From the NCBI GenBank assembly GCA_946626785.1, contig CAMOUY010000045.1, positions 1 through 17,170 on the forward strand: a DNA stretch of 17,170 nt. Direction: 5' to 3'. Numbering within the stretch: the stretch's first letter is position 1; each line of letters opens with the position of its first letter. Source of the DNA: UBA9732 sp003456855 (GTDB lineage: Bacteria; Spirochaetota; Spirochaetia; Sphaerochaetales; Sphaerochaetaceae). Below, piece by piece: positions 7,180 through 13,531 of this stretch. The position numbers and the translations under genes were made by a program. A model generated the notes under the pieces. That model was not told the origin of the DNA. It ran no database searches and saw nothing but the letters and a program-made list of their open reading frames with translations.

Positions 7180-7185
7180 TCAGAT

Positions 7186-7250
7186 TTGCGTTTTTCATAG
7201 GACTTTTGCAAGAGGCCTTGCGTTTTCCATAGGAGTTTTGCAAAAAGAGG
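7186..7250. repeat. Two tandem 30-33 bp imperfect direct repeats upstream of the ATPase gene
   Basis: Copy 1 is 7186-7215 and copy 2 is 7218-7250, with a 32-bp offset. On the plus strand both begin TTGCGTTTT, share CATAGGA and TTTTGCAA, and end AGAGG. Copy 2 contains the perfect palindrome TTTTGCAAAA (7236-7245). Two copies next to the -10 of the ATPase suggest operator sites, possibly autoregulatory. Confidence 0.75.
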
Positions 7251-7294
7251 CTATAGCAAGATAGGTTTGAACGTTCTATAAAATCTTAGATGGA

Positions 7295-8596
7295 TCAGTC
7301 GGTATAGACCACGTGGTAGTAAATCTGGGACTCGTATTTGCCGATGTAATTCTGGTAATCCAGAAGGTATGAATCACTGGCACTCGGGTTCGCCATAACG
7401 GCCGCAAAGTCGTTGCCGGAGCCTGGAATGGCGAAATCATTCAGCTTCATCTCCACTTTGCCTTCATAGTTGATGGCATTGTATGTGTCATTGTATGTAT
7501 CCACAGACACCTTTGTATAATCAGTCAGATCAAGACAGAATGACCCTGCAGAGGCTGCGTTGGTAAAGTAGGCCTTGCCGTCATATACCTTCTTGTTCTC
7601 TGTGAGTGCACCATTTGTGGTGTTGTAGACAGTGAGAGTGTAGGGGATGGTGGTGGATGAATCACCCATCTTCTTGAGAATGAACCCGTTGTTGTCCGAC
7701 ACATTGTAGTTTGCACTTGCCGAGAGAAATGCGAACAGATGATTCTTCCAATTGAAATCCTCTTTGGTCGTTGTGTTGATCTTGAAGGTTGCAATATCTA
7801 CAGTGGAATGGTTCATTGCAACTTCCTTGATGTTTATCTTCGTGGATTCCGTAGTTGGATACAGAAGAAGGAAGATGCTGTCATTCGTTTTCTGTGTAGA
7901 CCCATAATACCCTCTGACCGTGATGTCAAATGAACCGGAATGCGCTTCTACACAATCAGGATTTTCGCACTGCCATGATACGTTAATGGTTGCATAGTAG
8001 TCATCGCTCTGAGCCAAGTGCAGAAGGTCGTCATCCTGAAGCTGATCCATGCAGAGGAAGAGGTCAAGTCCAACGGACTTTACGTACATTCTTCCATAAT
8101 TACTAACATTAACGTAATTTGTCCCATTTGAAATTGGTGCGGACATTGTAATGATGCCATTATTATCTAATGAACTAAGAGCATTAGCAGAATTGTAATT
8201 TCCACCATTAGGATAATAATATGCTCTCACATTTTCATCTCCTTGATCAGGAACTACTACGAGGTAGTATTCTCGATATTTGGAAGGGTCAGATTGGGAA
8301 ACGAATCTCGATTGGTTGGTCGCTTTAATTGTATAAAGGATTCTATGATTACAATTTGCAACACCTATAGTTCCTATTGCGTTAGAGGCATTAAGTTTTC
8401 CGTCATAATCTGAATACTTTGGAGTTCCATTGAAATAATCTGTCAAGTTAATAACTGTTGAATACTCAAACCTATATTCACCGTTTCCACTACCAGTATT
8501 TGTGGTTGCAGTTATACAATAGAATCTCGAATCATCAGCAGCAAAGAGAAGGGTAAAGGAGAGTAAAACTACAAGTGCAAGGAATAGTCTTTTCAT
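7295..8596 (-). CDS. Secreted two-domain beta-rich protein (member 5, last gene of operon)
   Basis: Family not recognised. The 433-residue product has a Sec signal peptide (predicted cut after LLFA, residue 19) and no lipobox. A first domain ends at DDYYATINVSW and is followed by FDITVRGYYGS, which parallels the mid-region of the 4423-5697 protein. The second domain ends with GKVEMKL and GKYESQIYYHVV (419-430), the strand pair shared across the island. Five to six Cys residues, including CENPDC, could form disulfides after export. The start overlaps the preceding stop as ATGA, with GGAGG just upstream, so it is translationally coupled as the fourth gene of the operon. The segment encoding residues about 25-170 is markedly AT-rich (16 of 60 bases are G or C at 8161-8220), unlike the rest of the gene. 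Confidence 0.8.
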   Translation of the reverse strand: MKRLFLALVVLLSFTLLFAADDSRFYCITATTNTGSGNGEYRFEYSTVINLTDYFNGTPKYSDYDGKLNASNAIGTIGVANCNHRILYTIKATNQSRFVSQSDPSKYREYYLVVVPDQGDENVRAYYYPNGGNYNSANALSSLDNNGIITMSAPISNGTNYVNVSNYGRMYVKSVGLDLFLCMDQLQDDDLLHLAQSDDYYATINVSWQCENPDCVEAHSGSFDITVRGYYGSTQKTNDSIFLLLYPTTESTKINIKEVAMNHSTVDIATFKINTTTKEDFNWKNHLFAFLSASANYNVSDNNGFILKKMGDSSTTIPYTLTVYNTTNGALTENKKVYDGKAYFTNAASAGSFCLDLTDYTKVSVDTYNDTYNAINYEGKVEMKLNDFAIPGSGNDFAAVMANPSASDSYLLDYQNYIGKYESQIYYHVVYTD

Positions 8597-9234
8597 CTGC
8601 CCTCCAATACGAATGTGATTCTGGACTGGTACTGTCCTACAACGCTGGGAGTTACTCCATTTGCGAATCGGAAGTATATGTTTCCATCCTGAATGGAGAC
8701 CATGTGATTGCCGGTGTCAAGGTCGTTGAGATTCAAAACAATCTTTTTCTTGCTGTCACTCTCCGTACTGAGAGTACTGAGACAGAACTTGTATTTGTCT
8801 TCTCCGACACCATTTGCCTTGTAACCTATAGCCAGTTCATATTCAAGCTTGCCTGCATTAGTCTGGTCGGTCGTATGGCAGAGCTTGTCATGGGTTATGG
8901 TCAGGCTGACCGCCACATTGACTCCTGCCTTTGCATGCTCTATGAACGTGCTCAAGAGGGAGAAGTTGGCAATGACTATTCCAGGCTGTTCGAACTGAGT
9001 GGTGGTCGGCGCAATCAGACTGCGAATGTCGTTTGAGGTATCATTGTAGTCTAAGTTGATTCCCTCGTAACCGTTGTCAGCGAAGGTGTTGTACTTATAA
9101 GGGGTTACGTAGAGGAATGATATGTCATCCACAAACCCTGATATGTTCTGGGACTTCATTGCATCGTCATTTGTGTCTGCAAAAAGGACTGACAGAGAGA
9201 GCAGCAGCAATAGGAGTATCAATATCTTTCTCAT
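8593..9234 (-). CDS. Secreted single-domain beta-rich protein (member 4 of island)
   Basis: Family not recognised. A 213-residue protein with a very hydrophobic Sec signal peptide (a run of Leu; predicted cut after LLFA, residue 19), hence exported. The mature part is about 194 residues. It ends with DGNIYFRF followed by VVGQYQSRITFVLEGR, the clearest version of the shared terminal strand pair. It overlaps both neighbours by 4 bp as ATGA: its ATG is in the preceding gene's stop and its stop is in the next gene's ATG. GGAGG lies about 10 nt before the ATG, inside the preceding gene. This indicates tight translational coupling and stoichiometric production with its neighbours. A structural or surface subunit is inference from size, export and operon form. 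Confidence 0.78.
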   Translation of the reverse strand: MRKILILLLLLLSLSVLFADTNDDAMKSQNISGFVDDISFLYVTPYKYNTFADNGYEGINLDYNDTSNDIRSLIAPTTTQFEQPGIVIANFSLLSTFIEHAKAGVNVAVSLTITHDKLCHTTDQTNAGKLEYELAIGYKANGVGEDKYKFCLSTLSTESDSKKKIVLNLNDLDTGNHMVSIQDGNIYFRFANGVTPSVVGQYQSRITFVLEGR

Positions 9235-10058
9235 TTTACTGTTACCTCCGCAATGACCCAGCAGGAATAGACGTAGTCACCGGGCTTGTCTTTTTCATAG
9301 TCTGATATGTTCAAAGTGCAGGATCCGGATCTGTACCAGGAAATTGTTTTCTTTGGGCGTTTCTGTTGTTTCCATGATCCACTGGAATTATCCCAATAGT
9401 TTTCAGTTGTAATAGATGTTCCTGATGCAGTTCCACTATATGATATTGAGAAAGGGTCGAGATATTCAGAATTATTGGAACCCTTTGTTACTGATACAAT
9501 GGTTCTTTCACCACTGGAATAGAAAGGGTCATTTGTATAGTTCGCAGCTGTTGTATTTGTTGAAGATGGTGTGGATGAATAATTATTATTATAAGAATAT
9601 GTAGTAGTGTTCTTTTTAGACTGATTCTGTGTCATCTTTATTATGTACGTCGGTCTGAAGTACTTGCCGTTCACCTGTGCCTGCATGGTGGAGAAAGTGA
9701 ACCTGAGGGTCACTTCGCTGGTTGTCGTTCCCTCCATGGTCCATCTGAAGATTGTGTCCGTGTTGCTGTCCTGATAACTGCTGCCTTTGGCTTCAACTAC
9801 CGTTCCCTCAGAACCTCCCCATTCAGTCTGATGGTTGTGGTTTATGGCTACTCCATCCTTGTTATAGAAGGTGAGGGTGATGCTCTTGTCATCGCTTCCC
9901 TGTCCGCCACCGGATGGTTGCGTGCTTCCCTGATAGTATCCCTTGAAGATCAGACTGTTGTCTGTGATGGTTCCTGTAGTTGCACCTGACTGGGCCTTTG
10001 CGGCAAGGGAGAGGAGGACAATCATTGATATTGCAAGGATCGAAAGCGCTCTCTTCAT
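9231..10058 (-). CDS. Secreted beta-rich protein with Asn/Ser/Thr/Tyr-rich linker (member 3)
   Basis: Family not recognised. The 275-residue product has a Sec signal peptide (predicted cut after AAKA, residue 22). Residues about 50-60 are Gly/Ser/Gln-rich. A low-complexity stretch at about 145-180 is dominated by Asn, Ser, Thr and Tyr, like an extended or surface-exposed linker. Two strand-end motifs are visible: NGKYFRPTYIIKM near residues 130-142, and GSCTLNI then GDYVYSCWVIAEV (260-272) at the C-terminus. It may therefore have two small domains joined by the linker. The gene is the second of the ATGA-overlap operon, with AGAGG before its start. The linker and following segment are AT-rich (17 of 60 bases are G or C at 9541-9600). 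Confidence 0.77.
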   Translation of the reverse strand: MKRALSILAISMIVLLSLAAKAQSGATTGTITDNSLIFKGYYQGSTQPSGGGQGSDDKSITLTFYNKDGVAINHNHQTEWGGSEGTVVEAKGSSYQDSNTDTIFRWTMEGTTTSEVTLRFTFSTMQAQVNGKYFRPTYIIKMTQNQSKKNTTTYSYNNNYSSTPSSTNTTAANYTNDPFYSSGERTIVSVTKGSNNSEYLDPFSISYSGTASGTSITTENYWDNSSGSWKQQKRPKKTISWYRSGSCTLNISDYEKDKPGDYVYSCWVIAEVTVK

Positions 10059-10597
10059 CTTGACTGCCTCTCTATCGTAATTGTCGATCCGTACTGGGTG
10101 TTCTGCCTCATGCTGTCAAGGTCGGTTATCTGCACCTGGATTGCAACGTACTGGGTGCTGTCCTCACCGCTTTCACCCATTGCAAGGTCTGTCTTTGCTG
10201 AATCTGCAATCTGTCCGGTCGGGTATGTCAAGGTCTTGTCTGGTCCGACGTTTATGGTTGCAGTGCTTGTAGGCTCAGATGCCGGATACTTGAAATAGAT
10301 TATGTATCCATAGCCGTTGTTGTCGTCATTGCTCATGAGCGGAGTGGCATAATATTTCAGGGTATGGGTTCCACCCTCGTTGGTCGAGTACTTGATCCTT
10401 GCCACGTTCTGCAGTGCAGTCGTCTGGGTCAGCGCCTTTGTGGACAGAGCCGTGTCCTCGGTGTACTCCACAACGGAAAGGCTCACCTCGGATGCCACCT
10501 GATACTGCCAGACTATGCTGAAGCGGAACGATTCCGCACATATTGAGAAGACAATTAAGAATAGAAGCGCCGCTACAAGGCCGAATCTCTTACCCAT
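10055..10597 (-). CDS. Secreted single-domain beta-rich protein (member 2, first gene of operon)
   Basis: Family not recognised. I place the start at ATG 10595-10597, giving 180 residues with a proper signal peptide (MGKRFG start, hydrophobic core, predicted cut after SICA, residue 21). Longer alternatives starting at TTG 10679-10681 or ATG 10652-10654 lie inside the promoter hexamers and would put a hydrophilic leader in front of the signal peptide. The Shine-Dalgarno is weak (GAAGA). The C-terminus reads QYVAIQVQI then TQYGSTITIE, the shared strand pair without the Gly of the first strand. It is the promoter-proximal gene of a four-gene unit with ATGA overlaps. The leader is about 50 nt. 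Confidence 0.75.
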   Translation of the reverse strand: MGKRFGLVAALLFLIVFSICAESFRFSIVWQYQVASEVSLSVVEYTEDTALSTKALTQTTALQNVARIKYSTNEGGTHTLKYYATPLMSNDDNNGYGYIIYFKYPASEPTSTATINVGPDKTLTYPTGQIADSAKTDLAMGESGEDSTQYVAIQVQITDLDSMRQNTQYGSTITIERQSR

Positions 10598-10652
10598 TTC
10601 AAGTTCTTCAAGATTGGACAATCCAACCTTTACTAATCCTTTTGCTGAATCC

Positions 10653-10681
10653 ATTATAATAAGAAGGGAGTGGGAAGTCAA
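10653..10681 (-). promoter_or_regulatory. Near-consensus sigma-70 promoter of the four-gene secreted operon
   Basis: On the minus strand TTGACT (10676-10681), a 17-bp spacer and TATAAT (10653-10658). Eleven of twelve consensus bases match at the optimal spacing. Start of transcription is expected near 10646. This placement rules out translation starts at 10681 and 10654. Confidence 0.88.
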
Positions 10682-10690
10682 GGGAAAATG

Positions 10691-10702
10691 AAAAATTTTT
10701 TT
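10691..10702 (-). promoter_or_regulatory. A/T tract (UP-element-like) upstream of the operon promoter
   Basis: Plus-strand AAAAATTTTTTT, which is A7T5 on the minus strand, begins 9 nt upstream of the -35 box. That is the position where alpha-subunit UP elements or bent DNA act. An identical placement is seen at the 10754-12055 promoter. The 72-bp gap up to that gene is otherwise AT-rich, with no GC hairpin terminator. Confidence 0.5.
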
Positions 10703-10753
10703 ATTTTTTAGGCTTTTTTAAAGAAATTTTTTTAACAGTTGCTCGGTGAAATG

Positions 10754-12055
10754 TCAGTCCTTTGTGAACTCCACCACAATGGAGGAGCTGTACTGCCCTG
10801 ATTTGAGGGTGGGGCTTGACGTTGCTATATACGGATAGACATCAAAGGACAGTGAGCCGTCGAAGACATAGGTGTATGTCCTGCTCCAGCTGCCTGACTG
10901 GCTTCTTGAGGTCTGCTTTGTGACAACCTTGAACTTCGGGTTCGTGTAGTCCGCCGTGTCTACTATGGAGCTTGAGGACAGCACCCGGTTGGAGTCGTTC
11001 ACAAGATAGACGGAAGATGAGTCGGATCTGAAGTTGGTTATCTTGAATCCCATGTCCAGAGTGTCCGCAGTGGTATCCGAGCTGAATCTGTAGCCTGTGC
11101 TCCCCAGAGGATAAGGGGAGAGGGTCACATACAGGTTCTCAGTGGCTGCACTGCTGCTTTTGCTTGTGAAGACGTTGTTGTAGGCCATGTTCATGGTGGC
11201 GGCCTTGCTTTGCAGACCGGTGTAATTGCTGAAAAGCTCTGAGACGCTCATGGCCTTTGTCTGAGTATCGAAGGCCAGATCCAGAGTAGTCCTGTTCTTT
11301 GTGAGGTCCTGGTCAACAGTTCCGTTGACGTTCATTGCATCGCTTACATCCCCGCTTGATGAGCCGTTCTGCCCATACTGGCAGGTGCCTGAGAACTCGA
11401 ACCTTGTTACATAGGTGCCGTTTCCAGGCTGGACATCGAGGAAGTAGGTCTCGTTGGAATAGGCAAAGGGGACCATGACCACATGGATGCACTCGTGGGG
11501 CCCCAGAGACAGCTGGGCAACCGCAGTTGCAGCTGAGAACACATCGGTGACGTTCACGACCTCATATGTGTTGGTTGAATCTCCGTACCAGTCCGATATG
11601 TTGGTGCTGTAGGAGTTGTGGCTTGCACTGAAGTTCGAGACCTTCACGAGGACCGCACGGTAAGGAACCACATAGTTTCCGGACTTGAAGGCATAGAGGA
11701 AATTGACAGAGGTGTCTATGCTTCCGGTCTCGTTGCAGGTCACGATGGCGGCGATCATGTTCTTGTTGTAGCGCTTTGTGTCAGTGGCAGTGGTGGATGA
11801 CGAGTAGCGCACGTCAGTGTCCCCGACGATTGCAAGCAGATAGTGCAGAGGAGAGCCCCCATCGGTGCTGAGATCGGCGTTGCCCACAGTTTCGGCCAGA
11901 CTTGTGACGATGATGGCACCGGCTGAATTCTGCGCCGAGGAACTTCCTTTGGGTATGTAGTTGCCTGCTGAGAAGTCGATCGCCCAGGCCACCGTGCAGG
12001 TGACTATAAGAAGGAGCATTGCAAGCAGGCTGGTTTTCTTTGTCTTCGTCATCAT
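10754..12055 (-). CDS. Secreted two-domain beta-rich protein (member 1 of island)
   Basis: Family not recognised. A 433-residue exported protein: signal peptide with basic N-region and predicted cut after AWA (residue 25), no lipobox. The mature chain is rich in Ser, Thr, Asn and Tyr. A mid-protein strand end, NGTYVTRFEFSG (about residue 220), suggests a first domain. The second ends DGSLSFDV and SGQYSSSIVVEF (419-429), matching the island's shared terminal strand pair. It starts at a double ATG (12050-12055) preceded by AGGTGG at 9-nt spacing. Unlike the next four members it stands alone, with its own promoter upstream and another promoter right after its stop. Two-domain length and solo position are shared with the 4423-5697 gene. 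Surface or appendage role is inference. Confidence 0.8.
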   Translation of the reverse strand: MMTKTKKTSLLAMLLLIVTCTVAWAIDFSAGNYIPKGSSSAQNSAGAIIVTSLAETVGNADLSTDGGSPLHYLLAIVGDTDVRYSSSTTATDTKRYNKNMIAAIVTCNETGSIDTSVNFLYAFKSGNYVVPYRAVLVKVSNFSASHNSYSTNISDWYGDSTNTYEVVNVTDVFSAATAVAQLSLGPHECIHVVMVPFAYSNETYFLDVQPGNGTYVTRFEFSGTCQYGQNGSSSGDVSDAMNVNGTVDQDLTKNRTTLDLAFDTQTKAMSVSELFSNYTGLQSKAATMNMAYNNVFTSKSSSAATENLYVTLSPYPLGSTGYRFSSDTTADTLDMGFKITNFRSDSSSVYLVNDSNRVLSSSSIVDTADYTNPKFKVVTKQTSRSQSGSWSRTYTYVFDGSLSFDVYPYIATSSPTLKSGQYSSSIVVEFTKD

Positions 12056-12076
12056 GATCTCAATCCACCTGATTCA

Positions 12077-12105
12077 ATTCTAGATGGGAAAGGATGGAAA
12101 AGCAA
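12077..12105 (-). promoter_or_regulatory. Promoter of the 10754-12055 gene
   Basis: On the minus strand TTGCTT (12100-12105), a 17-bp spacer and TAGAAT (12077-12082). The spacer is pyrimidine-rich, as in the operon promoter. The leader would be short, about 15 nt, and includes the AGGTGG Shine-Dalgarno. Confidence 0.62.
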
Positions 12106-12114
12106 TAGAAAAAT

Positions 12115-12158
12115 AAAATTTTTTTCAAAAAACTTTTGGTATTGGTAAAAATTTTTTT
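12115..12158 (-). promoter_or_regulatory. Double A/T tract upstream of the 10754-12055 promoter
   Basis: Plus-strand AAAATTTTTTT (12115-12125) sits exactly 9 nt upstream of the -35 box, and a second AAAAATTTTTTT (12147-12158) lies 32 nt further. The tracts resemble UP-element or intrinsically bent DNA. The rest of the 239-bp gap up to butyrate kinase (12159-12294) holds no gene or convincing terminator that I can see. Confidence 0.45.
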
Positions 12159-12294
12159 AAATCAACCCAGCTAGTCCCTGAGGTCATCTACATGGCCTTG
12201 TATTTTCAAAACAAATTTGACATGGTTTTTTGATTTTTCTTAAGTTTATATCAGAAAAGAAACTAGTCAAGTCTGCCGAAGTGATTTGGGGTGA

Positions 12295-13398
12295 TTATTC
12301 CCACCCGAAGCCGCTGAAGACGGGCTTCCCGGAGTACTTGAAGGCCTGCTCCTTGCCGCTTAGGACATCCAGAACAGCATTTGCAAGCTCCTCCTGCTCG
12401 ACCTCGCCGGGGTAGGTGGCGATAGGGGCTATCCATCCGCAGCGCTGCTTGATGGCCTCCGGTATGTCCTTGAAGCGCACAAGGCCTCCTGTGAGGATTA
12501 TGGCATCGACATGGCCCTCGAGGACGGCTGCCATTGCGCCGATGGACTTGCAGATCTGATAGACCATTGCACCCCAGATGGTCTTTGCCTTCTGTTCACC
12601 TTGCTCGACCATTTCGTGGATGGTGTCTGCGTTGGAGGTGCCGAAGTGGCTGACCAGGCCGCCTGAGCGTGAGCACATGGTTCTGAGCTCTTCAGGGCTG
12701 TGCTTCTCGACATAGTTCGCAAGCTCCATAACAGGGATACTACCAAGCCTTGTAGGGGAGAACGGACCATCTCCGCCTGCGCCTTCCGTGCTGTCGATCA
12801 TCCTGCCGTTCTGATGGGCTGTGATGGTGATTCCACCATCTATGTGACAGACGATGAAAGAGGCGTTTTGATAGCTTATACCAAGCTTATTAGCATGGAT
12901 TTTTGCAATAGCCTTCTGATTCAGGACATGGGTCTGCGCTCTCTTGTAAACGCCTGAAATGCCCGTGACTCTGGCGTAGTCACAGAGCTCGTCGACGTTG
13001 GTCGGGTTCATTGTGAACATCTTTCCGCCGTACTCTGTACAGAACTCATAGGCAAGCATCACACCAAGCTTGGCGGGGTGGTCGCTGCCGCCCTTGTCGG
13101 CTGCAGTGTCATCGACAAGAAGCTTGTCTATCTCCATGACACCGGACTTCTGTGAGTAGGCGCAGCCTCCGCGTCCGACCCAGACGTCGATTGTTTTGAT
13201 GTCAATGCTGTGCTTTTTCAGGATGTCCCTGATGACCTGTGCCCTGAAGGGCATCTGGTCGTTCGTGGTGGGGTACTGGAGCAGAACCGGGGCGTCATGG
13301 AAGACGCTTTCGGTGAAAAGGCATGTCTCGTCGTCGAAGACGCTGATCTTTGTCGATGTGGAGCCTGGATTTATTATCAGAAGTCTGTGTTTTGCCAT
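12295..13398 (-). CDS. buk: Butyrate kinase (acetokinase family)
   Basis: Catalyses butyryl phosphate + ADP = butyrate + ATP, the last step of the Ptb-Buk route of butyrate formation; related enzymes use isobutyrate or other branched acids. I start at ATG 13396-13398, giving 367 residues. The product then begins MAKHRLLIINPGSTSTK with the ASKHA phosphate-binding motif N10-PGSTSTK, the normal N-terminus of the family. An upstream TTG would add 22 residues unlike any family member. Other hallmarks are CHIDGGITITAHQNG (adenosine/phosphate segment), GGDGPFSPTRLGSIP, and AIILTGGLV near the C-terminus. There is no good Shine-Dalgarno. No phosphotransbutyrylase gene is adjacent, so its partner must be elsewhere. 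An operator-like inverted repeat lies 32 nt upstream. It is divergent from the RDD-ABC operon. Confidence 0.9.
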   Translation of the reverse strand: MAKHRLLIINPGSTSTKISVFDDETCLFTESVFHDAPVLLQYPTTNDQMPFRAQVIRDILKKHSIDIKTIDVWVGRGGCAYSQKSGVMEIDKLLVDDTAADKGGSDHPAKLGVMLAYEFCTEYGGKMFTMNPTNVDELCDYARVTGISGVYKRAQTHVLNQKAIAKIHANKLGISYQNASFIVCHIDGGITITAHQNGRMIDSTEGAGGDGPFSPTRLGSIPVMELANYVEKHSPEELRTMCSRSGGLVSHFGTSNADTIHEMVEQGEQKAKTIWGAMVYQICKSIGAMAAVLEGHVDAIILTGGLVRFKDIPEAIKQRCGWIAPIATYPGEVEQEELANAVLDVLSGKEQAFKYSGKPVFSGFGWE

Positions 13399-13429
13399 TT
13401 GCGGTGATGATAGCACAAAGGAGGTTCTT

Positions 13430-13442
13430 CGGGAACTTCCCG
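13430..13442. promoter_or_regulatory. Inverted repeat between buk and the RDD-ABC operon
   Basis: CGGGAA-C-TTCCCG is a perfect 6-bp inverted repeat with a 1-nt centre, 32 nt upstream of the buk ATG in the divergent intergenic region. Size and symmetry suit a dimeric repressor site. The arms are too close together for a hairpin. Function is inference. Confidence 0.35.
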
Positions 13443-13489
13443 TTAACTTATTATGGTTTGCCAAATACGAAATAATAATTTATTTCTAA

Positions 13490-13519
13490 TTGCTATCTTA
13501 TTGACTTTCATTATAAAAT
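13490..13519 (+). promoter_or_regulatory. Candidate promoter of the RDD-ABC operon
   Basis: TTGCTA (13490-13495) is followed after 16 bp by TATAAA (13512-13517), or after 18 bp by TAAAAT (13514-13519). GAGG (13523-13526) lies 5 nt before the ATG at 13532. TTGACT at 13501-13506 is present but has no -10 at proper spacing. Confidence 0.45.
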
Positions 13520-13531
13520 AGTGAGGCCGCT

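Noticed and set aside
7186..7250. CRISPR array
   Set aside because: Only two imperfect copies lie almost head to tail with a 2-bp gap, no spacers, and no cas genes.
8575..9036. 153-codon plus-strand reading frame
   Set aside because: It overlaps two supported secreted-protein genes on the other strand and shows no recognisable domain or ribosome binding site.
10598..10681. N-terminal extension of the first operon gene (TTG at 10681 or ATG at 10654)
   Set aside because: Both starts fall within the -35 and -10 hexamers of a near-consensus promoter, and they would bury the signal peptide behind about 20-28 hydrophilic residues.
10682..10753. Intrinsic terminator after the 10754-12055 gene
   Set aside because: The stretch is AT-rich with T-runs but has no GC-rich stem; it fits upstream promoter elements better.
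4423..12055. A complete chaperone-usher fimbrial operon
   Set aside because: Small exported beta-rich proteins suggest it, but no usher-sized outer-membrane gene and no PapD-like chaperone is present between 4423 and 12055 or beside it.
13399..13464. 22-residue N-terminal extension of butyrate kinase from a TTG
   Set aside because: The family N-terminus begins at MAKHRLLIINPGS; the extension has no ribosome binding site and runs through the inverted repeat.
13501..13506. TTGACT as -35 of the RDD operon
   Set aside because: A 17-bp spacer would put the -10 at GGCCGC just before the ATG; the only TATAAA is 5 bp away.
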